DNA from: Parasponia andersonii
Taxonomy: Eukaryota > Streptophyta > Magnoliopsida > Rosales > Cannabaceae
DNA: 64,000 nt
Reading direction: 5' to 3'
NCBI GenBank assembly: GCA_002914805.1
Contig: JXTB01000181.1
Location: 99,007 to 163,006, forward strand
Of the stretch, positions 24,511 through 34,835 are shown piece by piece. The notes below the pieces were generated by a model, which saw nothing but the letters and a program-made list of their open reading frames with translations, did not search any database and was not told the origin of the DNA. Each line of letters opens with the position of its first letter. Position 1 is the stretch's first letter. The translations under genes were made by a program, and so were the position numbers.

Positions 24511-26654
24511 TTCCTGTGAAATACAATGACATTTGGACTTCCTCTTTTATCTTTTTTTTTGTATGTATTAAGTATGAAGTATATTACATAACTTATTAAT
24601 TTTTATATGGCCTGCACTATTTAAAAGAGAAACAAATGAGCTTCACTTGATTTAGTAAAAGATAAGTAAATAGGCTCGACTTGACTATAAGAGCAATGAT
24701 AAATAAATGAGCTTCACTTGAGATGGCCATCAAATTTGAAGGGAGCAAAAATAGAATTTGAAGAATTAGAAAGGGCAAAGCATAATATAGAAAAGAAAAA
24801 AAAAAAGACTTACATACTAGGGCAAGTGAAGCAACTGCTACCACGTGTTTTTGCAGTTAAGCATTTAAGTTTTTATATTTTTGCATCTAGTATATCTATT
24901 TATATACTAGTTTATGTACTTATATTTAGTTTTTACTCGCTTAGTATATCTACTAACATATTGTTGATATTATTACAATATTTGAAAAATAAATATTTAC
25001 TTAAAATGGACTCAAATCTAGATCACTTTGCTATAAGCCCCCATTGTTAATACCGTTAATGTATTAAGTAGTTCTTCATGTTTCAATTTGTAAATTAAAA
25101 TTTACCACTAATAAAACTTTTCTGCAATTTTAATCATATATTTTGGCTTGTATAAATTATACTTTCACATTAAAAATTTTTAAAAATTTGTACCCTCCAA
25201 GCCAAATTCAACAAATTTATTCTATTGTTTTATGGCCATTTTAATAAGATTTAAGTGGTTTGTAATAAAAATATGTTAATCTCTATTTTGGGGTTTATCT
25301 AATTTTTGAGATTAATCTTAAGATATAAATTAGTGCTAGTTAAGCACAAAAATTATTGGCCTAAACTAGCTCTCTTAAATGACTTATAACACAACTTAAA
25401 CTACACTTCGTTTGGGACTTCTTCACCAATGCCTAAACTACATTTCGCTTAAACTCAAATTACATGTCATTTGAACGAACACTTCATGCCGTTGGATCTA
25501 TGCTACATGTTGTCGAGTCCTTTTTCTCTTCTTGTGCAAGCTTTTTCATGACTCTAGAAAGTTCTAGAACCTTCTAACTTGTACTCCAAGAGCTTGTAGC
25601 TCAAGCACCTCAAAAACAAGCTACCTAGCAGTTTCCAGAAGCTTCTAAACTTGTAACTTAAGATCATATATACTAAGTACTTACAAGAGAAGTACTTGTA
25701 AATTAGGCAAACTTAGCTAATGAGATTTTGACACCTCATATACTCAGGGCCTAAAATCTTGTCTTACAAGGCAATTTTTGCCTATAAATAAGGGTCTATC
25801 CCTTATTTTGTAGGAACAATTTTTTTTACCTCATTAATATAAGCTCCTCTATTTCTTCCTCTACACTTCCACAACCGTGCTATCTCTCTCTTTCTCTTTC
25901 TCTTGTTCATCCGAAGCTCAAAGCTCCCCTCTCTCTTTGTTTGATTAATCTAGTCCTTGTCTTTTTGCTTGTCTCATAACACCACCACCATCATCTTTCT
26001 TTTTCCTATTCTACATCACGTTCTTATGCTACCATCACCATATCATTTCATTTTCCCTTCCAAGCCATGACTTCACTTTTCTCTTTAACTATTCCTAGCT
26101 TCATCATTTCAATCCGTGGTTATATCATACCACTTTGCTCACGTTGTGTTCAAAGATCTGTCCAACAAGTCTTTCTTTTGCATGCATTTATATCATTAGT
26201 TCTTCATTCATTTCCATCTTTCATCATACGTTTATTTATACATATCCTTGCATGCCATTATTTCTTCATTAGTTCTTATATTTTTATATATTCATGCATG
26301 TGTAGAATCTAGTTAATAAATTCCTAGTACGTGGTATATCTCTAAATATTTACATAAGCAATCTTGCATATATCCATTTGTAGGCCCATTCTTATTTATT
26401 TACATACTCTAGGCCCAATATCCAAGTTCACATCATTTACTTTCATTCAATTACTTTTATATCACATTTGTACTAATTTATCATTTTCATGTGACTTTTT
26501 CTACTAACTTGTAACACAAGTTTCTTTGCATGCAGTTTCTAATTTGTAAACTTTAGTGATCTTTGACTATCGAGCTACTCTCCATTATCTCATGCTTGAC
26601 CTGTAGGACAAGTTCGAGGTTTTGTGTTCTTTATATATATATATATATATATTT
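24511..26654. other. Non-coding flank between two retrotransposons, possibly an older LTR-like sequence
   Basis: No gene is visible. AAATGAGCTTCACTTGA occurs twice (about 24634 and 24705). At 25782-25789 a TATA box (CTATAAATAAGG) is followed by CCCTTATTTTGTAGG and then a long CT-rich stretch (25840-26060), a layout common in LTR R/U5 regions. The Tat element is inserted at a (TA)n tract at 26632-26652, and similar AT-rich text resumes after it at 34832, so an older unclassified element may have been the target. This is inference. Confidence 0.3.
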
Positions 26655-27304
26655 TGTTGATGGAGGTTTTGTTAACAATAAATTTAGAAAAATTGCGAGA
26701 TGTGGCTTGTGTGAAAAAAGTTATCAATCAAAGCAAATAAAGAAACAAGAATTTTATAGTGGTTCAGCCCCAAAAAATATGAGCCTACGTCCACTGTTTT
26801 TTACTATTTTCTGGAGAATTACAAGAACTCAAAATTACAATGTGTTGTCCAGAAAGAAGAAAAAAAAATTAAAAAGGTTCTCTCCAAAATTCCTCAACCT
26901 CCTAAGATCAGAAAAAGTCCAAGATCCCCTCACTGAAACATTAAACTCCCTTTATATAGATGAGGATAGCTCAATGTTCCCAATTGTGAGAATGGGTAAC
27001 TGTACAATTGGGCAATTCAATTTGAGTAACAATATAACTGGGTAATCATTTAAATAAGGTAACTGGTCGATCTTTAAAGAGAAACTTTTGTTTCCCTCTC
27101 TTTGTAGGTTACCCGTTTGACGAAGCGTAGACTAGTCTCCTTTTCATTCTGATCGCACTTAACTTATTCGGAGGAGGTCGCACGTAACTCTTTCGGAAGA
27201 AGTCGCACTAACTTATGCAGTTGAGGTCGTATGCAACTCTTTTAGAAGAGGTCGTACTTAATCTTATTCATGCGACCTGACATAGGATTTTAGACCGGAC
27301 AACA
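26655..27304 (-). repeat. 3' LTR of the Tat element
   Basis: 650 bp. It aligns base for base with 34139-34788, starting TGTTGATGGAGG and ending GGACAACA. It contains several degenerate units of about 30 bp built on GAGGTCGCA...ACTTATTCGGAG (about 27150-27290). The minus-strand TATA (complement of TTTATATAGA at about 26951) would drive element transcription. The frame at 26563-27045 is not a gene: its LTR part recurs in the second LTR. Confidence 0.93.
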
Positions 27305-27325
27305 ATTGCCCCCCAGCTCCATTAG
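27305..27325 (-). other. Polypurine tract of the Tat element
   Basis: The minus strand reads TGGAGCTGGGGGGCAAT immediately before the 3' LTR, the G-rich tract expected at this place. Confidence 0.7.
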
Positions 27326-27739
27326 TTCTTCAGGACAAAATGGAGCTTCCTTCTAATGTAAGTGCGAGCTTAAAAAATGCGACGTCATGATTTAGACTTG
27401 AGACCCTTGAAGAGTCGAAGAATCGCCAGATCTCAAATCTCACATTTTTCAACATCACACGTACCTTTTTCTGACAGATGAAAACACGTGTCGCCTTTTC
27501 TAAGAAGAATAGCAGAACTCGAGGAGACTTAATGATAGCGATAATGCCAGCTGTCGTCTTAAATCGAATCGTTTCAAATTTTAAAAAGATACCGATTTAA
27601 TTTCGAAAAAAATCAAATCCTGCGTGAACTTTGGCCTTTAGATCTGAAAATCAAATACCTTGATCTATGGCTGTGATTTAGCGATGCTTGCAAGATAAAT
27701 ATCAGAAATCAATCCGCTTCTTCATTATAAACTCTCTCG

Positions 27740-28301
27740 TCTTCCATCTTTCTAAAACCCAAAGTATTTCAGAGCAACCCTTCTAGCATCGTTTCATTCT
27801 TCAGCTTGCACAGCTCCAGTATCTTCTCCGACGGAGTTACCACAATCCTTCAGACTATATCTCAATCCCTCTATTTTCGAAGAAAGGTTAGTATATTTCT
27901 TCTCTCCTATTATTCTTCGTCTGTCTTGAAAAAGCTTGTTCTCAGTTTTTATTTCTAGGAATTGAAACAAACTGTGGAGTCCAAATGACCTGAATAAGAA
28001 TCCATCCACATTCAAATGGACTGGAATGGGGATTTTTCAGATCTTCTCTTCCAGTTCGTAGAATAGACTTTTTTTTTTAGATAATGGACAAAGATGAACT
28101 CGTAAAAGAGATTTTAGGGTCTGAAACCCTATTTTATTTATTTTTAACGAACTGCTCGAGCAATTTTTATGAATCCATAGACCGATTAAAAAAAATTCGA
28201 TGAGCTTGCTTGTTAATACAATCCTAGGGTGAACCCTCAAAATATATAGCGAAGATCCTTGATGCTCGCATAGGACTAAACCCATCCGTATTTCTTTTCA
28301 G
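27740..28301 (+). other. Leader exon and leader intron of the antisense gene
   Basis: CT-rich sequence with CTTCCATCTTTC and CAACCC words (27720-27886), typical of a plant 5' leader, ends at a donor AAAG/GTTAGT (intron from 27887). The intron ends at TTTCTTTTCAG (28301), directly before the ATG at 28302. The short minus-strand frames overlapping here have no family resemblance. The transcription start is not determined, and no clear TATA was fixed upstream. Confidence 0.5.
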
Positions 28302-28811
28302 ATGTCTAGTAGTGAGGATTTTAGGGAAGGGAATACATTCTCAGGAGAATCTGAGAACTCCAGTGTTAGCTCCATAAACCTTGAAGACTATCTTGAGCTA
28401 CAACCCCAAGTAGAGATAATCAGGGTCAGGCAAAATAGTCCTCGCATAGGTAACCTCCCTCAGGACCAGTGGCCTCGGCATATCAGGGATGCCCCTGCCT
28501 TCGCAACGGGCTATCAATACGTAGAGAGGAATTGGTTATGTACCAATATAAGGATGAGCTGCACAATGAACAAGCCCAGCAAAATCATGTGCAACTATAA
28601 GATCGCCATCCCCCTTCACCTTCTCATAGAATTCAATCGACCACACACACCACCACGCGGAATTGCCTCATTTTCTGAAGTAGTTCTTAAAGGCGGTGTC
28701 TACCTCCCACTTCATCCATACATAAAATCAATCATCGACTACTATGAGGTCGTCCATTTCCAACTGACTCCAAATACATATAGATATATGGTAGGTTTGT
28801 ACATACTTTAC

Positions 28812-28857
28812 NNNNNNNNNNNNNNNNNNNNNNNNNNNNNNNNNNNNNNNNNNNNNN
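28812..28857. other. Assembly gap (46 N)
   Basis: A short N run inside the conserved domain of the antisense gene. The true length is unknown, so the reading frame across it is not certain. Confidence 1.
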
Positions 28858-29662
28858 ATAAGAGTGCCTCATCTTCCAAACCTAGGAAACGAAAAGCACC
28901 TGCCACCCCTTCAACTTCGGAACCATCTTTTCTAGAAATAGCATCACCTCCAGCCCCTCAACCGCAAGAAGGTAATCATATATACATATTTTAATCATTG
29001 TTGTATTATGTCACCTCGCTTGCTGACATATCTGTACAGATATGGTTATTGGTAGCGGCCTGCGAGCACCACCTTCCACCCTCAGGTCCATGGCAAAATC
29101 CAAGACACCCGAGAGCACTCTTCCATCATCATCGAAAGGGAAAGAGATGGTCAAAAATTCCAAAAAATGAAAAGTCGCCTTCGAGGACATCCCGGCAAGC
29201 TCGCCTCCTTCACAGCCTCAAACAATGAGCCATCCCGAACTATCCAAGGAGACGGCCACTTTTTAGGAACCAAACTTGGTAGATAAGAATGAGGAGCTCA
29301 TCGCGCTCCTCAATCAATTACCAGAGAAGGCTGGTATAAGCGCAACCTTTATTGATCGCTTCACTTCCGAGAAGGGCTAGGAGAGGATGAAGCGACGATC
29401 TGCCAAGGTTGCCTTCAGTTCTGCGATGAGGATGCTGGCAAATGTAAGCACCTTTTATTCTCTCTTCAATATATTATTTCTTGGTATTAATGGTTGTATT
29501 TTCAGACCGCGGCTACTACTGTCCTAATGCATGACCCAGTCCTCGAATGTTTGGAAAAGGCCGAAAAAGTCGAAGAGATAACCTAAGCATTCGAGAACTC
29601 AGAGAAAGCTCGGGAGGAGGAGAAAAAAGACTTTGACTTGGAGAGGCAGCAGCTGCTCGAAA

Positions 29663-29818
29663 GTGTCACGACCCAAAACCCGGGCTAGTGGCAGAAGGGG
29701 AATTCCACAAAGGTAGGAAATTCCTTAATTTATTTGAAAAGTGTCAAAAGTTCTAGTTTTTATAAAACAGTCCATTTAAATAAAATATTCGGAATTCTAT
29801 CCCGTGAACCACTCCCAC
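29663..29818. mobile_element. Nested LTR-terminus-like insertion in the antisense gene
   Basis: Coiled-coil coding text stops at GCTCGAAAG. About 155 bases beginning TGTCACGACCCAAAACCCGGGC follow, resembling the start of a gypsy LTR. Coiled-coil coding text then resumes at TCGTATACAGAAAGTCTGGCC. No clear target duplication is visible, so this is probably a truncated or internally deleted LTR fragment. Confidence 0.45.
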
Positions 29819-30160
29819 AGTTCGTATACAGAAAGTCTGGCCAAGGAGATGCTCAAGAAGGGGAATCTCGATGAGAAAGTCAAAGAGCTCCAGAAAACTA
29901 TCTCCGAGCATCCGGATCACATGAAGGAGGCGACAACAGAGCCGGTTCATAAGGCTATTGAAGATTTCAAGGCTACTGAAGTCAAAGAGCTCGAAGATAA
30001 AGCCAGTGATATCGCCTCATCGACCATTATTTTTAACATCTTCTGCGAGCATTCGGACTTTAACTTCTTTATCTTTAGCAAGGACGTGGTCGAGCTTGTC
30101 CAGAGTTGGAGGGAGGATACCACCAAAAATGGAGATGGCAGTGCGAGCACTTCTGCATAA

Positions 30161-31070
30161 AAAAACACATTTGTATTCATTTTTTTTTCTATTCAAAACA
30201 ATATGGGCTTGGTCCCCCTTTTTCTCTTCACTTGTATATGGGTGCATGCTTTTTAATGAATGCTCTTTTTCTTGTCAGATATATATTCCTACAGAATAAT
30301 TAAAGCACAACATTGTAATTTTAACTAAGTAGTCAATCACTAGGTGACTAATCGGTATGCTTTTTATGATTTGAATCCAACTAACTTAAAACGAGTTTTA
30401 AGTGTTAGGATAGGTTAGGTCGTTTAAGAAAACAGCAAGTACGAGTGATGCAAACTCAATACTGTTTTTCAAAAGTTCCATGGCAAAATAGGATATAGCA
30501 ATATATTACATCGAACAATGAATATTTTGCTTAGTTACTTTATTGTTTGAGGAGGAAAATTGCGTAATACGACATGCTAAAGCATGAAGCAAGTAGAAAA
30601 TCCAAGGATTTTAAGGAATTATAGATATTTCAATGATCTAAAATTTCGACCCCTCTAAATAGACGTTTTGCATAGTCTCTTAGGAAGTAAGTAGGAGATA
30701 ATATTCTGATCCCACTGCTCCCTGAGTCTTATGGTATTCGAAGACTGCCATAGAACTATAAAAGGTACCAAATCGAAAGATCGATGAGGAGACACCCTTA
30801 TTGATGATGGCGAATGACGATCAACGAATGACGATCAACAAATGACGATCGATGAATGACGATCAACGAATGACGAACAACGAATGACGATCAATGAATA
30901 ACGATCAACGAATGACGAATAAGTAGATGTCTTTATTGATGAATGACGAAAACATGAAAACATGAAAATTCACTGATAAAAGCGACGAAGTTGTCCAGCA
31001 CTCCAAGCATGCTCGATCTTTTGTCCACCAGTGTGAGCTAACTTATATGTCCCTGGTCGAATGATGGCAG
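30161..31070. other. Non-coding internal region of the Tat element
   Basis: Lies between the converging ends of the antisense gene and the integrase relic. It contains T-rich stretches that could serve as 3' ends for both transcripts. The only clear structure is the 14-bp array at 30811-30922. Confidence 0.5.
30811..30922. repeat. Tandem array, 14-bp unit x8
   Basis: Eight units in strict 14-base phase start at 30811, 30825, 30839, 30853, 30867, 30881, 30895 and 30909, with consensus CGAATGACGATCAA. Short tandem arrays between pol and the 3' LTR are known in Tat/Ogre elements and can seed satellite DNA. Confidence 0.93.
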
Positions 31071-31295
31071 TCATAACATACGGTCATTCCCAAGAGGGTT
31101 TCGAAGAATAAGATCTTGTCGAAGAACAAGGTAGCCAACTTCAAATCCTATTCGTCTGACTTTCGGGCTATAATATCGAACAGTGCGCTGTTGATATAAT
31201 GCGATCCGAAACTGAGACTGCTCGTGCCTTTCTTCTAAGAGATCGAGCTCAATCCTCATAGGTAGATTGCTGTATCTATATTGAGGCGGTGCCAT
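31071..31295 (-). pseudogene. Integrase C-terminal remnant of the Tat element
   Basis: A 74-residue frame with PMRIELDLLEERHEQSQFR, ALYQQRTVRYYSPKVRR and FEVGYLVLRQ, the text that follows the integrase core in Tat elements (LDLLEE..E, YY..KVR, GDLVLR). Nothing of the integrase core, RNase H or RT precedes it. At about 31260-31300 it is fused to the end of the protease/linker region. It would have been the last part of pol. Confidence 0.8.
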
Positions 31296-32185
31296 GCGAA
31301 AACATCCAGGTTAGATTTCAGAAAAGTGACCAATGAAGCTCGCACAGGTTCTTGAATCTTCGTTCCAATCTTTAAAGTCTTGGAGGACATGTCAAATGAT
31401 AACTCCAGATCTTTGATGGGTCTAGTTCTGACCTCTTTATCTATTTCTCGAGGATTGAAGCCTTCACTGGTTGTGTCGATTGACGCTTTAAATGACGGTT
31501 CGACTGACGCTTTGTCTGAAGCTTTAACTGATGCTTCGACCGACGTTCCAACTGATGCTTCGACTGACATTTTGCCCGATGTTTTGACTGACGCTTCCTT
31601 TGGTAGCTGGACCATCATTATGCGAGGCGTCGCATCCTTTGCTGCAAGTTTCAACGAGTTGTTATAATAAGTCCGCGTATCATATTGGTTTCCTTGCACC
31701 TTGCCTACCCCGTGTTGGGTCGGGAATTTCATAGTGAGATGATAGATTGAAGTGATAGCTCGAAGTTCCCTCAATGTCGGTCTTCCCAACACAGCATTGA
31801 ATGCGGAGGGACAATTTACCACCAAAAATTGGGTTATTATCATTGAAACCCTAGGATAGGTTCCAACATTGACCATTAATTCAATCATGCCCATAGGCAT
31901 TAGGCTGTCACCAGTGAAACCATAGAGCGGAGTGACGGTAGGCTTCAAGTCGCTTTCATTCAATCCCATCTTCTTAAAGGCGTCATAGTACAGGATGTCA
32001 ACAACACTCCTGTTATCAACCAATACTCGCCACAACTGTGTGCTTCCACAATTAATTTTTATGACCAATACATCATTATGCGGATAATGGACCTCCCTCA
32101 CATCCTGTTCTATGAAGGTAATGTCCATAACCGATACTCGTTGAAGCTTTCTTGGTCGCTGCTCAAGGTGCATGACGTTAGTCAA
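31256..32185 (-). pseudogene. Protease and linker region of the Tat element
   Basis: A 309-residue frame. VIKINCGSTQLWRVLVDNRSVVDILYYDAF matches the Tat retropepsin, but the active-site Asp-Asn-Gly-Ser is DNRS here, so the essential Gly is lost. PLYGFTGDSLMPMG, INPSAF-like CPSAFNAVLGRPTL and HLTMKFPT are conserved followers. Residues about 195-235 form an ASV(E/K)(A/T)S repeat linker. The frame reaches LDVFAW, the point where RT normally begins, and then ends at the deletion scar. Confidence 0.85.
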
Positions 32186-32189
32186 TGGC

Positions 32190-34076
32190 TATTGTCGAGC
32201 TTCTCGTGCATACCTGTCTTGATCCCTTTTTGAATTTCCACCAACATACAGTCCTCCAAAGATAGTTCGTACTTCGCGTTGAATTTCTGGAGGTCATTGT
32301 TGATTTTCTTCTCACCTTTCGTTGTTCTGCCTGGTGTATTACCGCAGTTGCCATTTTTTAATCAATCTTTCAATTTCATCCTTCAAGGCGTAGCAATTAT
32401 TGGTGTCATGTCCAATGTCATTGTGATATCGACAAAACTTGTTGGGGTTGCACTTTGCTCTGTCCCGTTTCTTTAGTTCCGGTTGATGGTATCGCTTCTG
32501 CTAGTTTGTGACCACATAGATATGATCTATGGGCGCGTTTAACTCGGTATGATTGTTGAACCGCATGGGAGCTCTTGAATACTCCTGCTTTTTAGTTCTA
32601 GGTTGATTCTCCGTCAACTATTCATTACTCCTTTTATTTTTCTTATTACCGTTATTGTTGATCGTGATCACGTCTTTAGTAGCATATTTCCTTCCTTCTT
32701 TCTTTATCTTTTGAAGATTCTCGCGCGAAGATTCTACCCTCAAATGCCGACCAACTCTCGGTAGAAGTCTTCAAGAGTTCTACATTCTCGCTCAAGTGAT
32801 TCTTCCCAGAGTTTAGTTTCTGGTCGCACCCTAGCCATCATGAGAGTTAAAACTCCCCCTTCAGGTGGGTTATTGACCTTTGCTAACTCTGAGATGAATC
32901 GGTTGAGATAAGATCTTAGAGTTTCCTCTGGACCTTGTCGAATTGCAGACAAGGTAATAAGTGGAACAATGAAATTCTTTGCAGCTTGGAACTGTCTCAA
33001 GAACTCCGTCTGAAGTTGTTGCCATGACGAGATTGAGCCGGACTTGAGTCCTCGAAACCACTTTTTTGCTGCTCCTGAGAGAGTTACAGCAAAACATTTG
33101 CAACGTGCATGATCATTGACACGATGGAGTTCCATCAGGTCGCTGAAGTGGTCCATATGGTCATGTGGATCAATTTTCCCATCAAAAGTGTTTACGATGG
33201 GAAGTTTGAATCCAATAGGTAGGGCTGCAGCTCGAACTTCCTCGCTGAATAACGATTGACGATATCTATCAACGAGCTCATCGTTGTAACCAGCAAGTGC
33301 GTCTAATGCGATCCTTAAATTGTGAACATCGACGTTCGAAGGGAGAGCATTATCTCTTACTGACGGCAAGGGCGGCCTTTGATCGTTATCTCGATGTATG
33401 GCAGGTTGGTCAGGTAGAGTCTTCTGCGATCTGTGAGAGGAATCCAGCGAAATAGTGCGACGAGATCGGCTTTGGTCGTTATGATGCGATACGGATCGTT
33501 CATGACTACGTCGCCGCTCCAAGTGTTGTCTTAGGTCTGTAGGATTTTGTCTCGACTCTCTGCTGATTCTTTCGAAGACGCTTCTTGATTGACGTTTTTG
33601 TTCGTTGTTTAAGCGATCTTGATTACCAGTTGATTTGCGAGAAGGTTGTCTACGATCAAAGTTAGTACTTGAACGCTCTGTACCGAATTCTAGAGGCAAG
33701 TTTGCGACTTTGCCTTTTCCCTTAGAGATGCATCTTCATGACGCTCTTGCTGGGTTCTTGGCTGGTCGCATTTTCTTGTCTCTAGGATCTGTATTCCTTT
33801 CTCAGGTAGTTGAGCAGGACATTCTCTGGGACGTTCGTGCTATGGTGGGGTCACCATCTGTCCTTCAGTAAGTCGTCGTAGGGAGTCATTGATCTGGTTA
33901 GTAATTTGCTGAAGGTTCACCAGTGTCTCCTCCATGCGATCCTGTCTCTGAGCAAGGTTTTCTGATGCGGTCATGGTAGGCTGATCCTGAGCAGGGTCTA
34001 CCTGTGCAGCAGCAGTGCTTTGGGGTTGGTTTTGGCTAGTTCCGGTGACTTTGGTAGTGTTTCTGGTGTTTGCCAT
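32190..34076 (-). pseudogene. gag of the Tat element, in two main frames
   Basis: Starts at ATG 34076 with MANTRNT, the common first residues of Tat-type Gag, followed by a Gln-rich segment (33840-34076) and a stop or frameshift. The second frame, 32740-33699 (319 residues), has an Arg/Ser-rich stretch and then the retrotransposon Gag domain: LPIVNTFDGKIDPHDHMDHF, LSGAAKKWFRGLKSGSISSW, FLRQFQAAKN and ETLRSYLNRF. Further on, out of frame at about 32390-32450, there is a zinc-knuckle-like CRYHNDIGHDTNNC. The Gag domain itself is long and nearly intact. Frames on the opposite strand here are shadows. Confidence 0.88.
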
Positions 34077-34121
34077 TATTAAAAAAAGTGAAATTTGACA
34101 AACTGTTTTGCCGGAATAGCC

Positions 34122-34137
34122 CTCATTTTAGCGCCAA
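34122..34137 (-). other. Primer-binding site of the Tat element
   Basis: Directly inside the 5' LTR the minus strand reads TTGGCGCTAAAATGAGGG. TGGCGC is the usual core of Tat/Athila primer-binding sites. The tRNA is not assigned because bases after the core have diverged. Confidence 0.6.
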
Positions 34138-34138
34138 T

Positions 34139-34782
34139 TGTTGATGGAGGTTTTGTCAACAATAAATTTAGAAAAATTGCGAGATGTGCCTTGTGTGAAA
34201 AGGATTATCAATCAAAGCAAATAAAGAGGCAAGAATTTTATAGTGGTTCAGCCCTAAAAAAGATAAGCCTACGTCCACTGTTTTTTACTATTTTCTGGAG
34301 AATTAAAAGAACTCAAAATTACAATGTATTGTCTAGAAAGAAGAAGAAAAAATTAAAAAGGTTCTCTCCAAAATTCCTCAGCCTCCCAAGATCAGAAAAA
34401 GTCCAAGATCTCCTCACTGAAACATTGAACTCCCTTTATATAGATGAGGATAGTTCAATATTCCCAATTATGAGAATGGGTAACTGTACAATCGAGCAAT
34501 TCAATTTGAGTAACAATATAACTAGGTAATCACTTAAATAAGGTAACTGGTCGATCTTTAAAGGGAAACTTTTATTTTCCTCTCTTTGTAGGTTACCCGT
34601 TTGACGAAACGTAGATTAGTCTCCTTTTCATTCTGGTCGCACTTAATTTATTCGGAGGAGGTCAGATGTAACTCTTTCGGAAGAGATCGCACTAACTTAT
34701 GCGGTTGAGGTCGCATGCAACTCTTTCGGAAGAGGTCGCACTTAATCTTATTCATGCAACCTGACATAGGATTTTAGACCGC

Positions 34783-34788
<6 letters not shown>
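34139..34788 (-). repeat. 5' LTR of the Tat element
   Basis: 650 bp, same start (TGTTGATGGAGG) and end (GCACAACA) as 26655-27304, with scattered substitutions. It is followed by (TA)n at 34789-34831, in which the element appears to have inserted. Confidence 0.93.

Positions 34789-34831
<43 letters not shown>

Positions 34832-34835
<4 letters not shown>

Larger units (their letters stand above)
28302..30160 (+). pseudogene. Antisense gene of the Tat element (putative gypsy-type transposon domain plus coiled coil)
   Basis: Begins at ATG 28302, directly after the leader acceptor. The first exon (to 28972, with a 46-N gap) encodes an acidic Ser-rich N-terminus, then at residues 100-166 a block (IPLHLLIEF, FSEVVLKGG, LPLHPYIKSIIDYY, LTPNTYRYMVG). 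It resembles the 'putative gypsy type transposon' domain (Pfam Transposase_28) found in antisense ORFs of plant Tat elements. Splicing out 28973-29039 keeps the frame (QPQE/DMVIGSG), and 29444-29505 looks like another intron. The rest is Lys/Glu-rich coiled coil ending in GDGSASTSA at about 30157. In-frame stops (near 29168, 29265 and 29380) and an insertion at 29663 break it. Its function is unknown. Confidence 0.65.
26655..34788 (-). mobile_element. Defective Tat-lineage Ty3/gypsy element carrying an antisense gene
   Basis: An 8134-bp element in minus orientation with two LTRs of equal length (650 bp each: 26655-27304, 34139-34788). It has a TGGCGC-type primer-binding site and a G-rich polypurine tract. 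The minus strand encodes Gag and a protease, then jumps directly to the last part of integrase: RT, RNase H and the integrase core are missing. Between this scar and the 3' LTR lie a 14-bp tandem array and a spliced gene in the opposite direction. Extra antisense ORFs in this position are known in the Tat lineage of plant retrotransposons. The flanks are TA-rich (TATTT before, TATAT after), consistent with a 5-bp duplication with one change. Confidence 0.85.

Noticed and set aside
26563..27045. 160-codon open frame, and a similar one at 34095-34529
   Set aside because: The similarity exists because both lie in the two LTRs of the Tat element. LTRs of this kind do not encode proteins.
30811..30922. 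14-bp repeats as a CRISPR array
   Set aside because: The units are directly adjacent without spacers, in a plant retrotransposon.
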